Part shown: positions 39,767 through 47,475 of the stretch, piece by piece
Position numbering within the stretch: position 1 is the stretch's first letter
Layout: every line of letters starts with the position of its first letter
From: Nocardia aobensis NBRC 100429
GTDB taxonomy: Bacteria > Actinomycetota > Actinomycetes > Mycobacteriales > Mycobacteriaceae
Assembly (NCBI RefSeq): GCF_000308375.1
Contig: NZ_BAFQ01000073.1
Location: forward strand, 1-64,000
Length of the DNA stretch: 64,000 bases
Direction of reading: 5' to 3'
The notes under the pieces: model-generated
Databases searched by the model: none
What the model saw: only the letters and a program-made list of their open reading frames with translations
Told to the model about the DNA's origin: nothing
Position numbers and translations under genes: made by a program

Positions 39767-40246
39767 GTGACCGACCCCTATCAGCCGCAGCCCGGCTACG
39801 GCCCGCAGTACGGTGCACCGGGTACCGGACCGGGGAATCCGGGCGGCTACGGCCCAGCTGGCCCCTACGGAACCGGTGCCGAATCCGGCCCCTACGGCTA
39901 CAGCCAGCCCTACGGCCAGCCCGTCGACCCGTATGCCCAGCCCTACGCTCCCGCCCCGGGCTACCCGCCCGCGCCGTACGGCATGGATCCGGAAGCGCCG
40001 TACGGGCGCAACATGTACGGCGAACCGTTCTCGGACAAGTCGAAGCTCACCGCCGGGCTGCTGCAACTGTTCGTCGGCGGCCTCGGGATCGGCCGGTTCT
40101 ACCTCGGCTACACCGGTATCGGCGTCGCCCAGCTGCTGGTCACGCTGTTCACCTGCGGTCTGGGCGGCATCTGGCCGTTCATCGACGCGATCATGATCCT
40201 CACCGGCAAAGTTCGCGACCCGTACAACCGTCCGCTGCAGGAGTGA
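39767..40246 (+). CDS. TM2-domain protein with Pro/Gly/Tyr-rich head
   Basis: Membrane protein, 159 aa. Residues 1-80 are a PYGQP/GYGP-type low-complexity region rich in Pro, Gly and Tyr; then a TM2 domain with two helices (LTAGLLQLFVGGLGIGRFYLGY and VAQLLVTLFTCGLGGIWPFIDAIMIL) and the DxxxILTGK-like end. Role unknown. CAGGAGG precedes GTG 39767. Confidence 0.85.
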   Translation: MTDPYQPQPGYGPQYGAPGTGPGNPGGYGPAGPYGTGAESGPYGYSQPYGQPVDPYAQPYAPAPGYPPAPYGMDPEAPYGRNMYGEPFSDKSKLTAGLLQLFVGGLGIGRFYLGYTGIGVAQLLVTLFTCGLGGIWPFIDAIMILTGKVRDPYNRPLQE

Positions 40247-40264
40247 CGACCATGCCGGGGAATA

Positions 40265-40280
40265 TGTGATGTGCGTCATA
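40265..40280. promoter_or_regulatory. CRP/GlxR-type site upstream of pyk
   Basis: TGTGA-TGTGCG-TCATA matches TGTGA-N6-TCACA with one mismatch, 84 bp before the pyk start and 57 bp before its -10 hexamer, a usual activator distance. Confidence 0.45.
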
Positions 40281-40336
40281 TTTTCGTCGATTGACAGTGG
40301 CGGGAGTGCCGATCAGCGCCACCGCGGCGGCAGGAC

Positions 40337-40342
40337 TAGGCT
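40337..40342 (+). promoter_or_regulatory. -10 hexamer TAGGCT for leaderless pyk
   Basis: TAGGCT ends exactly 7 nt before GTG 40349; the same hexamer and spacing are found at hisA. Confidence 0.55.
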
Positions 40343-40348
40343 CGGCTC

Positions 40349-41770
40349 GTGATGCGACGGACAAAGATTGTGTGCACCCTCGGGCCGGCCACCGCCACCG
40401 AGGACCGGATCCGTGAACTTGTCGACAGTGGCATGGACGTGGCCCGGTTGAATTTCAGTCACGGAGAACACGCCGATCACGCCGAGAACTATCACAAGGT
40501 GCGGCACGCCGCCGAGCAGATGGGCCGTGCGGTCGGCATTCTCGCCGACCTGCAGGGACCGAAGATCCGCTTGGGCCGATTCATCGACGGCCGCACCGTG
40601 TGGGCGACGGGCGAGGAGGTGCGGATCACGGTCGACGACGTGGAAGGCACCCACGATCGCGTCTCCACCACCTACAAACAACTATCCGAGGACGCCAAGG
40701 CCGGTGACCGGCTGCTCGTCGACGACGGCAAGGTCGGCCTGACCGTGATCCGCGTCGAGGGCAACGACGTGGTGTGCCGTGTGACCGAGGGTGGTCCGGT
40801 CTCCAACAACAAGGGCGTCTCGCTGCCGGGTATGGACGTTTCGGTTCCGGCGTTGTCCGACAAGGACATCGAGGATCTGGAATTCGCCCTGCGGCTGGGC
40901 GTGGACTTCATCGCCCTGTCGTTCGTGCGGTCGCCGTCGGACGTCGAGCTGGTCCACGACATCATGGATCGCGTAGGCCGCCGGGTGCCGGTGATCGGCA
41001 AACTCGAAAAGCCCGAAGCCATCGACAATCTCGAGGCGATCGTGCTCGCGTTCGACGCGATCATGGTGGCCCGTGGCGACCTCGGCGTCGAGCTGCCGCT
41101 CGAGCAGGTGCCGCTGGTGCAGAAGCGGTCCATCCAGATGGCAAGGGAGAACGCGAAACCCGTCATCGTCGCCACCCAGATGCTGGAGTCGATGATCGGC
41201 AACTCCCGCCCGACCCGCGCCGAGGCCTCCGATGTCGCCAACGCCGTGCTCGACGGCGCGGACGCGGTCATGCTCTCCGGTGAGACCTCGGTCGGCCAGT
41301 ATCCGATCGAGACGGTGCGCACGATGGCGCGCATCGTGCACGCCGTGGAATCCGAATCCTCGACCCGGGTGCCGCCGCTGACCCACGTCCCGCGCACCAA
41401 GCGCGGCGTGATCTCCTATGCGGCCCGCGACATCGGCGAGCGGCTCAACGCCAAGGCGCTGGTGGCGTTCACCCAATCCGGTGACACCGTGCGCCGGCTG
41501 GCACGCCTGCACACCACGCTGCCGCTGCTGGCGTTCACCCCGCTGCCGGATGTGCGCAGTCAGCTGGCGCTGACCTGGGGTGTGGAAACCTTCATCGTCC
41601 CGCCGGTCGGTACCACCGACGAGATGATCGGCCAGGTCGACAAGGAACTGCTGTCGCTGAATCGCTACGCCAAGGGCGACCTCGTGGTGATCGTGGCCGG
41701 TTCTCCGCCGGGAACCGTCGGCTCCACGAACCTGATCCACGTGCATCGCATCGGCGAGGAGGACCACTGA
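40349..41770 (+). CDS. pyk: Pyruvate kinase
   Basis: Glycolytic enzyme, 473 aa, making pyruvate and ATP from phosphoenolpyruvate. Active-site blocks: RRTKIVCTLGPAT, LNFSHGEHADH, ADLQGPKIRLG, the catalytic Lys in VIGKLEKPEA, MVARGDLGVELPLEQVP, and ATQMLESMIGNSRPTRAEASDVANAVLDG. The C-terminal allosteric domain is full length. Start at GTG 40349, or ATG 40352. Mycobacterial gene order (lgt...pykA-tesB1) is kept. Confidence 0.97.
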   Translation: MMRRTKIVCTLGPATATEDRIRELVDSGMDVARLNFSHGEHADHAENYHKVRHAAEQMGRAVGILADLQGPKIRLGRFIDGRTVWATGEEVRITVDDVEGTHDRVSTTYKQLSEDAKAGDRLLVDDGKVGLTVIRVEGNDVVCRVTEGGPVSNNKGVSLPGMDVSVPALSDKDIEDLEFALRLGVDFIALSFVRSPSDVELVHDIMDRVGRRVPVIGKLEKPEAIDNLEAIVLAFDAIMVARGDLGVELPLEQVPLVQKRSIQMARENAKPVIVATQMLESMIGNSRPTRAEASDVANAVLDGADAVMLSGETSVGQYPIETVRTMARIVHAVESESSTRVPPLTHVPRTKRGVISYAARDIGERLNAKALVAFTQSGDTVRRLARLHTTLPLLAFTPLPDVRSQLALTWGVETFIVPPVGTTDEMIGQVDKELLSLNRYAKGDLVVIVAGSPPGTVGSTNLIHVHRIGEEDH

Positions 41771-41771
41771 G

Positions 41772-42680
41772 GTGAGTGCATCACTGGGCGAATCGGTCGG
41801 CACCGGCCGCGAGAGCGGGGGCGATCTCGCCGTCCTGCTCGGCCTGCTCGAACTCGAGGAGATCGGCGAGGACGTTTTCCTCGGTCACCATCCGGAGAAG
41901 GTGTGGAGTCGCACCTTCGGCGGCCAGCTGGTGGCGCAGGCGATCATCGCGGCCGGTCGCACGGTCGGGCCGGGGCGCCCGGTGCATGCGGTCAACGCGC
42001 ATTTCGTGCGCGGCGGGGATGTGCGCAAACCGATCGAATACCGGGTCGAACGCCATCGTGACGGGCGTGCCTTCGCCAATCGCACGGTGACGGCGTATCA
42101 GGGCGATCAGGAACTGTTCGTGATGCTGGCGGCGTTCCAGGACTGGGCCAAGGGCCTGGAACACGCCAGCCCGCAGCCGCAGGTGCCCGATCCGGACGGG
42201 CTACCCCGGGTGGAGGAGTCTTTTTCCGGGCTCGAGGACAAACTGCAGATGTTCGTGCAGGCGCCGCATCCGATCGACATGCGCTACACCAACGATCCGG
42301 CGTGGATCCTCAAGGGCACCGGCGGCACCCTCAACCACAACCGCGTGTGGATGAAGGCCGACGGCGAACTGCCCGACGATCCGCTGATCCACGTTGCGAC
42401 GCTGGGGTATTCGTCCGACACCACGGTGCTGGATTCGATCATCACCACGCACGGGTTGTCGTGGGGTCACGACCGGATCGTGGCCGCCACGGTGAACCAC
42501 TCGATCTGGTTCCACCGTCCGTTCCGCTTCGACGACTGGGCCCTGTACGCGACGCAGTCACCGGTGGCCGCCGGTTCGCGCGGTCTGGCCACCGGTCACT
42601 TCTACTCGCGGGCCGGTGAGCTGTTGGCCACCGTGGTGCAGGAAGGCGTGATCAGGCACTTCCCGGCGCGCGGCAAATAG
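41772..42680 (+). CDS. tesB: Acyl-CoA thioesterase II
   Basis: Double-hotdog thioesterase, 302 aa, hydrolysing medium- to long-chain acyl-CoAs. Blocks: FLGHHPEKVWSRTFGGQLVAQAIIAAGRTV, VHAVNAHFVRGGD, YRVERHRDGRAFANRTV, and the C-terminal catalytic part ATLGYSSDTTVLDSI, SIWFHRPFRFDDWALY and GSRGLATGHFYSRAGELLATVVQEG. GTG start 1 nt after the pyk stop, so it is co-transcribed with pyk. Confidence 0.94.
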   Translation: MSASLGESVGTGRESGGDLAVLLGLLELEEIGEDVFLGHHPEKVWSRTFGGQLVAQAIIAAGRTVGPGRPVHAVNAHFVRGGDVRKPIEYRVERHRDGRAFANRTVTAYQGDQELFVMLAAFQDWAKGLEHASPQPQVPDPDGLPRVEESFSGLEDKLQMFVQAPHPIDMRYTNDPAWILKGTGGTLNHNRVWMKADGELPDDPLIHVATLGYSSDTTVLDSIITTHGLSWGHDRIVAATVNHSIWFHRPFRFDDWALYATQSPVAAGSRGLATGHFYSRAGELLATVVQEGVIRHFPARGK

Positions 42681-42691
42681 CCCAGCGGCGG

Positions 42692-43096
42692 TTAGAGGCG
42701 TTCGCGGTTCTCGTCGAAGTCGTAGCTGTCGCGATGGAGAGCCGAAATCGTGTAGGGAACGGCGTCGGCGGTGGTGGCGATCCCGAGGACCAGTCGATGC
42801 TCGAGTGCGGCCAGGCCGGATTCGGTCAGCTGATCGGGATCGCCCACCAGGCTGAGCGCGATCTCGTAGGTGCGCCGCGAGCCGGGGTCGCGGTGGGGGT
42901 GTTCCAGGCGCCACTGGGTCTCCAGCACCGTGTGATCGGGTTGATCGGCGTCGACGGGCAGGGTGAAGCGCCAGGCGAAAACATCGTGTTCGGCGAGGTG
43001 GTCGTCGACCAGGCAGCGCACGGCGTGCACGACGCGGTCGAGCGTTTCCGGTGTGACGTAAACATGGAGTGAAACATCCGAAATTCGTTTCGGCAT
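42692..43096 (-). CDS. Conserved hypothetical protein
   Basis: Predicted soluble protein of 134 aa with no family I can name. It looks like a compact alpha/beta domain (VSLHVYVTPETLDRVVHAVRCLVDDHLAEH, WRFTLPVDADQPDHTVLETQWRLEHP, YEIALSLVGDPDQL). Codon use is like its neighbours. ATG 43096 has AGGACA upstream. Stops 11 bp from tesB, convergent. Confidence 0.65.
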   Translation of the reverse strand: MPKRISDVSLHVYVTPETLDRVVHAVRCLVDDHLAEHDVFAWRFTLPVDADQPDHTVLETQWRLEHPHRDPGSRRTYEIALSLVGDPDQLTESGLAALEHRLVLGIATTADAVPYTISALHRDSYDFDENRERL

Positions 43097-43203
43097 GCCT
43101 GTGTCCTGTTCCGGTGTCGAACCATCGGCGTCGGCAGTTTCCGCGGGGAGTCTAACCCCGGATCCCGATCCGCGGGAGAGCGGCATGCCCGGCGCCGGAT
43201 TGT

Positions 43204-43833
43204 TCAGGCGTGACGGCCGATTCGCACGGGCTCGATACCCCACGGCGGGGTCTCGATGCGCCCGCCGGGTAGCAGGACCAGCCGGGGCCGGCCGGACTCC
43301 GTGCGACCCGGGTCACGATGAGCGTGCAGCGCGAGCAGCAGCGGGACCAGCGTCTCGGCGATCCGATCGCCGACGGCACAGTACTTTTCGCTCGACAGCC
43401 CGACCGGGTCGGCGATGTTCTCCCGCCCCACCAGTGCGAGATCGTTTCGGGCACTGTCGATGTGGGCGATCGTGCGAGCGCCGGAGACCTTCGCCACCCG
43501 GTAGGCCTCGAGCAGCGTGAAGGTCCGGGACCGGGCATTCGGAACCAGGTCGATGATGTGGTCGCGGATCTGCTCGGTCATCGCGAGCACGAGATCCGCG
43601 CGCGCGACCATCTCCGGTTTCACCTTGCGTGCTGAAAAGTTGCCAGGATCGCCGCCGAGGCCCGTGATGATCTGTGCCGCAAGGGGATCGACGCCGAAGC
43701 CGACGAGTGCGCGGGTGCCGGCGCTCTCGGCGGTCAGGTCGTCGAGACCGTGTTCGGCGGCGACGGCGCGGGTCAGACGTTCGGCGATCACCGAGCGGCA
43801 GACGTTGCCGGAGCAGACGAACAGGACGTGCAT
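43204..43833 (-). CDS. Low-molecular-weight protein tyrosine phosphatase-like
   Basis: Protein of 209 aa. The P-loop C7-SGNVC-R13 (CX5R plus Ser) sits near the N-terminus as in low-molecular-weight tyrosine phosphatases and arsenate reductases. The body has ADLVLAMTEQIRDHIIDLVPNARSRTFTLLEAYR, a typical core. The usual DP acid motif is ENIADPVG. The C-terminal 50 residues are extra. ATG 43833 has TACCGT 8 nt upstream. Substrate unknown. Confidence 0.87.
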   Translation of the reverse strand: MHVLFVCSGNVCRSVIAERLTRAVAAEHGLDDLTAESAGTRALVGFGVDPLAAQIITGLGGDPGNFSARKVKPEMVARADLVLAMTEQIRDHIIDLVPNARSRTFTLLEAYRVAKVSGARTIAHIDSARNDLALVGRENIADPVGLSSEKYCAVGDRIAETLVPLLLALHAHRDPGRTESGRPRLVLLPGGRIETPPWGIEPVRIGRHA

Positions 43834-43980
43834 GACTGCTACGGTAGGTGGCCGCGCCCCGCGGCAGAAGCCGGGGACGGCCGAAAACCGCTGATTTTAC
43901 GCGATGTTCAACTGCCCGTAGCGGGTCGCGTCCGACCGTTTGCCGGATTTTCGCTGACCGGCTGCGCGACGGGTGTGGCG

Positions 43981-44562
43981 CTACGGCTGCCGGTCCGCAT
44001 CGGAACCCTCGGCGCCGGAAGCGTTTCGATAGTAGGAGGCTTCCTCGACGACGGGCGCGACCGTCGGCTCCGCACCGAGGTGCGCGCTGTCCGCGCCGGC
44101 GCGGGCGGCGTTGTCGTGGGCCCGGCCGCGCGCACTGAACAGCGGTCCGCGCATCGCCCGCGTCGGGGCGACGGCGCCCAGGCCGGTGGGCGTGGTCATA
44201 TCGTCGTACATGGTGTCGATGCCGCCGCGCAGGAAGTAGGCCTCGTGCCAGAATCCGGTGCCGCCGGAGTCGCGCAGGAACCGCTGCCACCAGTCGCGGT
44301 GCGGCTGGGAACGGGTCCAGCGCTCCAGGCTGTCCAGGTCACGCCAGTATTGGCGGGCGCCCCAGTGTGGTGGGAACAGCGACCAGATGATGTCCTCGTG
44401 CCGCAGCAGCCCGTCGGGCCGATCATGATGGGAGCGATACAGTTTCGGCCCGAGGCCGAGCAGACGCAGCATCCCCCGCGGGGTCCGCACCCGCATCCCC
44501 AGATAGATCACCACCAGATCGGGATATCCCGAAAGATCAGCGGTGAGCCGGTTCACCCGCAT
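43981..44562 (-). CDS. DUF4188-like protein
   Basis: Protein of 193 aa resembling the DUF4188 group, often annotated as monooxygenase-like with a dimeric alpha/beta-barrel fold. Features: VVIYLGMRVRTPRGMLRLLGLGPKL, LFPPHWGARQYWRDLDSLERWTRS, FLRDSGGTGFWHEAYFLRGGIDTMYDDM. CAGGAGGAGG precedes ATG 44562. Catalytic residues cannot be assigned. Confidence 0.75.
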   Translation of the reverse strand: MRVNRLTADLSGYPDLVVIYLGMRVRTPRGMLRLLGLGPKLYRSHHDRPDGLLRHEDIIWSLFPPHWGARQYWRDLDSLERWTRSQPHRDWWQRFLRDSGGTGFWHEAYFLRGGIDTMYDDMTTPTGLGAVAPTRAMRGPLFSARGRAHDNAARAGADSAHLGAEPTVAPVVEEASYYRNASGAEGSDADRQP

Positions 44563-44659
44563 ACGCGCGACCTCCTCCTGCCCGGGGTCGTGTGCCCCAC
44601 TCTACGCGTATTCACGGGCCGTCCTACCGATTCGGTTCGATTTCGTACGGCCGGTTTCG

Positions 44660-46078
44660 TCAGTGGGTTTCGGTGATTTCGCCGGGCTTCCAATCCTTGT
44701 CGAACCACGGTTGCAGCGGCCCGTAGAGGCGCAGGATGGGAAACCAGCTCTTGCCGGGCAGGGTCTGGATCCAGTTCGATTCCCGCCCGTCGGGCGCGGT
44801 GGGGCCGAACCAGAGGACGATCGAGCCGTCGGATTCGGTCCGGACCGTGCCGGACAGGCTCATGAGGCTGGGGTAGGGGTTGTCGGTCTGCAGGAGGGAG
44901 CGGGTCTGGGTGTCGTAAATGTCGACCGACCAGAAGTTCTTCGCCGGCGGGTCGGGCGGCAGGACGAGCCGATAGTGTTTGCCGCCGTCGAGGATCCGGC
45001 CCTCGGCGTCCTGCGCGGTGTAGGTGTAGGCCGATCCGGCGCCGGGCCGGGCATGGGCCATGGCCGGGGTGATGACCGTGGCGACGTAGTGGAACAGCGT
45101 GCGCGCGTCGAGCAGGCGTGCCCCGTCGCGCAGGAATTCGTAGCTGCCGCCGACGAAGGCTTCTTTCCAGGATCGGTCCTCGAAGACGAGGCCGTCGGTG
45201 TCGCGGGGGAAGTAGACGAGCGCCCGGCTGATCCCGGCCGCGGTGCGGGCGGCCGTGTCGAGAATCGCGCGCAGGCGCGGGCCGGGGGCGAACGGGTGGC
45301 CGTGCCGGATTCCGATCGCGGCGAGCTGACCGGCGCGTTCGGGATCGAGTGAGCCGGGTGGTTCTTCCTGGATCAGTTCGTCGACCTCCTCGTAGAAGGA
45401 GAAGTCGTTGGAGTGGACGGTGTTGAAGATCCGGTCGGCGACGTTGACGAACGCCATCTCCGGTGGGGCGTCGGCGTCGGCGAGACGGTAGACGCGGGCC
45501 TGCCGGATCGCCTCCACGCCGCCGAGGGCGCGCAACACCGCCCAGTTTGTGTAGGTCGGCGGCCGGTAGGTGAAATACCCGTCGGGGACCGTGCCGTCGT
45601 AGCCCGGCGGCAGGAACAGGTATTTCCCGCCCTGCCCGTGATCGGGACCGGCGATGCCCAGATCGGCGACATAGCGGAACCAGAAGTCGTCGACCACACA
45701 GAGCGAGTCGGTGGGTGGTTCGATCACGACCGGCCCGCCCCGCAGATCGAAGAACGAAGTGCCGTACGTGGTTTCGGTGTTCGGGGTGAGGAAGAAGCTG
45801 CCGGAGTTGGCGCGCGGTTCGGTGATCGCCATGGTCGACACACCGTCGATGCCGACACTGCGCAACCCGCGCCGCATGGCGACCAGGGAGGCGCCCGGTA
45901 CCGAGTTGAGGAAGACCTCGACTCCGCGCAGGAAATCCAGGCCCTCGTACAGCGCGGTGAGCGATTCCGGTTTCGGGACGCCGTCGAAGAAATCGAAGGT
46001 TCCCAAGGGCGTCTTCACCCGGTCGGGGACACCGATCCGGTTCGACGCCGCCGCCAACTGATCGTGCGAATCGGCCAT
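44660..46078 (-). CDS. DUF1254/DUF1214 protein
   Basis: Protein of 472 aa with an N-terminal DUF1254 part (FLNSVPGASLVAMRRGLRSVGI, ITEPRANSGSFFLTPNTETTYGTSFFDLRGGPVVIEPP, DFWFRYVADLGIAGPDHGQGGKYLFLPPGYDG) and a C-terminal DUF1214 part (LPPDPPAKNFWSVDIYDTQTRSLLQTD, NWIQTLPGKSWFPILRLYGPLQPWFDKDWKPGEI). It has no signal peptide. Function not established. GAGGAG precedes ATG 46078. Confidence 0.88.
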   Translation of the reverse strand: MADSHDQLAAASNRIGVPDRVKTPLGTFDFFDGVPKPESLTALYEGLDFLRGVEVFLNSVPGASLVAMRRGLRSVGIDGVSTMAITEPRANSGSFFLTPNTETTYGTSFFDLRGGPVVIEPPTDSLCVVDDFWFRYVADLGIAGPDHGQGGKYLFLPPGYDGTVPDGYFTYRPPTYTNWAVLRALGGVEAIRQARVYRLADADAPPEMAFVNVADRIFNTVHSNDFSFYEEVDELIQEEPPGSLDPERAGQLAAIGIRHGHPFAPGPRLRAILDTAARTAAGISRALVYFPRDTDGLVFEDRSWKEAFVGGSYEFLRDGARLLDARTLFHYVATVITPAMAHARPGAGSAYTYTAQDAEGRILDGGKHYRLVLPPDPPAKNFWSVDIYDTQTRSLLQTDNPYPSLMSLSGTVRTESDGSIVLWFGPTAPDGRESNWIQTLPGKSWFPILRLYGPLQPWFDKDWKPGEITETH

Positions 46079-46142
46079 GTCCGCTCCTCGGCGCCGCTGG
46101 TGGTCTCCGTTTCGGCCAAGATACGAACGAGATCGCGGGCAC

Positions 46143-46162
46143 CACCTCACCCGCATGAGGTG
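46143..46162. promoter_or_regulatory. 7-bp inverted repeat upstream of the DUF1254 gene
   Basis: CACCTCA (46143-46149) and TGAGGTG (46156-46162) are exact inverted copies with a 6-nt spacer, 65 bp before the start at 46078. Likely operator; the remaining gap to the tRNA (46163-46365) shows nothing. Confidence 0.45.
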
Positions 46163-46365
46163 AAATGCAGGCGCACCGGTCTCACCGGCTTCGACCGGCA
46201 TGCCTCGCGGCTCGGGCCGATACCCTGCGTGTCCGGGGGAGACGACTCACCTCGAAGATGTTGTTCCGCACGGCCTCCGGCGCCCTCGTCGCCGCCTGTC
46301 GGTGTCGAGGCGCATATCGAGGTCGATCGGCCGATGCCCGGAGAATCGTCGGGACCTGCCCGACT

Positions 46366-46452
46366 TGGTGCCGAGTGTGGGACTCGAACCCACACGTCCG
46401 TGAGGACAACGGTTTTTGAGACCGTCGCGTCTGCCAGTTCCGCCAACTCGGC
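46366..46452 (-). tRNA. tRNA-Leu (anticodon CAA)
   Basis: On the minus strand an 87-nt type II tRNA folds: acceptor GCCGAGT with ACTCGGC, D-arm GCGG...CGC, anticodon stem ACGGT/ACCGT around CTCAAAA (anticodon CAA, reading UUG), a long variable arm, T-arm GTGGG-TTCGAGT-CCCAC, and an encoded CCA end. Confidence 0.95.
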
Positions 46453-46649
46453 GCACCGGGAGGAAATGATAGCCGGTGGGTGCCCAGGTTACCGAATCGG
46501 TCCCGCGCGGGCGGGTTCCCGCTGGGTAGATGGGTTGTGAGCGAAGTTGAACGGTACGCTTTAGGACACTCGGCTGTGCGTGGCCGGTGACAGGGTGGGA
46601 CCGGAGGCGCACATCGGGCATCGGCATCGGAATATCGAGGGGTCTGTCT

Positions 46650-47276
46650 ATGGGAACGAATGCAGGGGGCGCGGGCGCGAAGCAGGACGCGCCGGCTGCC
46701 GCGAAGCGTGTCGTGGTGGCCGAGGACGAGGCGCTCATCCGGATGGACCTTGTGGAGATGCTCTCCGAGGAGGGCTACCAGGTGGTGGGCGAGGCCGGTG
46801 ACGGCCAGCAGGCGGTCGACCTGGCCGTGGAACTGCGCCCCGATCTGGTCATCATGGACGTGAAGATGCCGCGGCGCGACGGTATCGATGCCGCCGGTGA
46901 AATCGCGTCCAAACGTGTTGCGCCCGTGGTGATCCTGACCGCGTTCAGCCAGCGTGACCTGGTGGAGCGGGCGCGTGACGCGGGTGCGATGGCCTATCTG
47001 GTGAAGCCGTTCACCAAATCGGATCTGGTGCCCGCGATCGAGTTGGCGGCCAGCCGTTTTCACGAGATCTCGGCGCTGGAACAGGAGGTCGCGAACCTGT
47101 CCGACCGCCTGGAGACCCGCAAACTGGTCGAGCGCGCGAAGGGCGTGCTGATGCAGACGCAGGGACTGTCGGAACCGCAGGCGTTCAAGTGGATCCAGCG
47201 CACCGCGATGGATCGCCGCACCACCATGAAGGCGGTCGCGGAGGTCGTCCTGGACAATCTCGCGCCGAAGTCCTGA
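46650..47276 (+). CDS. pdtaR: ANTAR-domain response regulator PdtaR
   Basis: Response regulator, 208 aa, matching Rv1626. Receiver domain: acidic pair in VVVAEDEALIRMDL, phosphoacceptor D70 in DLVIMDVKMPRRDG, Lys in LVKPFTKSD. The C-terminal ANTAR RNA-binding domain (LSDRLETRKLVERAKGVLMQTQGLSEPQAFKWIQRTAMDRRTTM) acts by antitermination on RNA hairpins. Its kinase PdtaS is elsewhere. GAGGGG precedes ATG 46650. Confidence 0.93.
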   Translation: MGTNAGGAGAKQDAPAAAKRVVVAEDEALIRMDLVEMLSEEGYQVVGEAGDGQQAVDLAVELRPDLVIMDVKMPRRDGIDAAGEIASKRVAPVVILTAFSQRDLVERARDAGAMAYLVKPFTKSDLVPAIELAASRFHEISALEQEVANLSDRLETRKLVERAKGVLMQTQGLSEPQAFKWIQRTAMDRRTTMKAVAEVVLDNLAPKS

Positions 47277-47475
47277 TCGCCGCTCGCGGCCGGCCGCGCC
47301 TCGTGTGCCGGCCCGCGACGGTCGAGCGTGGGCACGAGACAGCTGCCGGTCCGTGGGGCGGGTGTGGCCTGCGTGACAGCGGCGGGCAGATCGGTGAGGG
47401 CGAATCCGAGCGCGACACATGCCGGTCCGTGCCCGGTGGCCGGGGATGTCGGTGCTTGTCCCTAGACTCTGTGCC

